Shown here one piece after another: positions 13,021 to 13,167 of a stretch of 13,167 nucleotides of DNA. Every line of letters starts with the position of its first letter. The first letter of the stretch is position 1. Both the position numbers and the translations under genes were made by a program. The stretch comes from Verrucomicrobiota bacterium (GTDB taxonomy: Bacteria; Verrucomicrobiota; Verrucomicrobiia; Verrucomicrobiales; Verrucomicrobiaceae), in the NCBI GenBank assembly GCA_009885275.1, contig VFKY01000138.1, positions 1-13,167 of the forward strand, in the 5' to 3' direction. The notes below the pieces were generated by a model, which did no database searches, was not told where the DNA came from, and was given only the letters and a program-made list of their open reading frames with translations.

Positions 13021-13167
13021 ATGGGGGGAAATATGGCAGTGGCGATGCACCGGCAGGCGCATAGTGCGCTGATCTTTCTCTTCAAGCACGTGCTGAACAA
13101 AGAAATCGATGTAGAAGGAGTGATGCTCACGGTGCGGGGCGAAAAAGAGGACAAGGATACAGTGAAT
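13021..13167 (+). pseudogene. Integron-integrase-like tyrosine recombinase, truncated and frameshifted remnant
   Basis: The frame from the ATG at 13021 (or the one at 13033) reads VAMHRQAHSALIFLFKHVLN. This closely resembles the end of the N-terminal SAM-like domain of integron integrases, as in VAASTQNQALSALLFLY of IntI1. In intact enzymes that stretch lies well inside the N-terminal domain, but here almost nothing precedes it, because the FRG stop is only 12 bases before the ATG. Further on, dropping one G from the GGGG at 13136-13139 gives VRAKKRTRI, and adding one C near 13160 gives a following PV. This restores the family's RAK-x-x-x-x-IPV wording. Two compensating single-base changes in a decayed gene explain this best. 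The rest lies beyond the window, so a catalytic domain cannot be judged. Confidence 0.6.

Noticed and set aside
11728..13167. An integron cassette array with attC sites around the FRG gene
   Set aside because: No convincing paired attC core sites (RYYYAAC and GTTRRRY) were found flanking the gene, and its orientation relative to the integrase remnant is not that of a standard cassette.
1..13167. CRISPR array, tRNA or rRNA genes
   Set aside because: No regularly spaced direct repeats, and no stretches recognisable as tRNA or rRNA, on either strand by eye.

Overview
The window looks like chromosomal DNA of a Verrucomicrobiota-type bacterium. This is inferred from three things: a paired DUF1800/DUF1501 operon (typical of Planctomycetota and Verrucomicrobiota), many starts without a clear Shine-Dalgarno sequence, and a decayed integron-type integrase. 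No rRNA, tRNA or CRISPR array was seen. The lineage was assigned by protein resemblance from memory only.

Left part (1-2852, all + strand): the 3' end of nuoN (complex I membrane subunit), then a two-gene UPF0175/DUF3368 toxin-antitoxin-like module with an ATGA overlap, then trpE (anthranilate synthase component I). The module sits between two housekeeping genes. A nested hairpin fills the 72-base gap before trpE.

Middle part (3066-8072): a secreted protein with a double-psi beta-barrel (RlpA-like) signature meets, stop codon on stop codon, a minus-strand pair made of a PAP2 phosphatase and a GT39/ArnT-like membrane glycosyltransferase. That pair plausibly acts on lipid-linked substrates in the cell envelope. 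Divergent from it run a MidA/NDUFAF7-family methyltransferase and an unrecognised 166-residue protein. They are separated by an imperfect long inverted repeat whose outer end contains the methyltransferase stop codon.

Right part (8073-13167): a 322-base convergent gap holds a 9-bp inverted repeat and a possible coding remnant. Next is a minus-strand operon, read from right to left: a small membrane protein with a strong ribosome binding site, a DUF1800 lipoprotein with a twin-arginine leader, and a DUF1501 protein. Beyond an AT-rich regulatory gap lies a visibly AT-richer FRG-domain gene. Immediately behind it is a truncated, frameshifted integron-integrase-like fragment that runs off the window. 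This last part looks like accessory DNA.

No complete, clearly new multi-gene system is evident. The points most worth a second look are the integrase remnant next to the FRG gene, the structured gap before trpE, the stop-codon-donating repeat, the uncharacterised membrane/DUF1800/DUF1501 operon, and the two accessory genes whose -10-like boxes sit where a leaderless transcript would place them.
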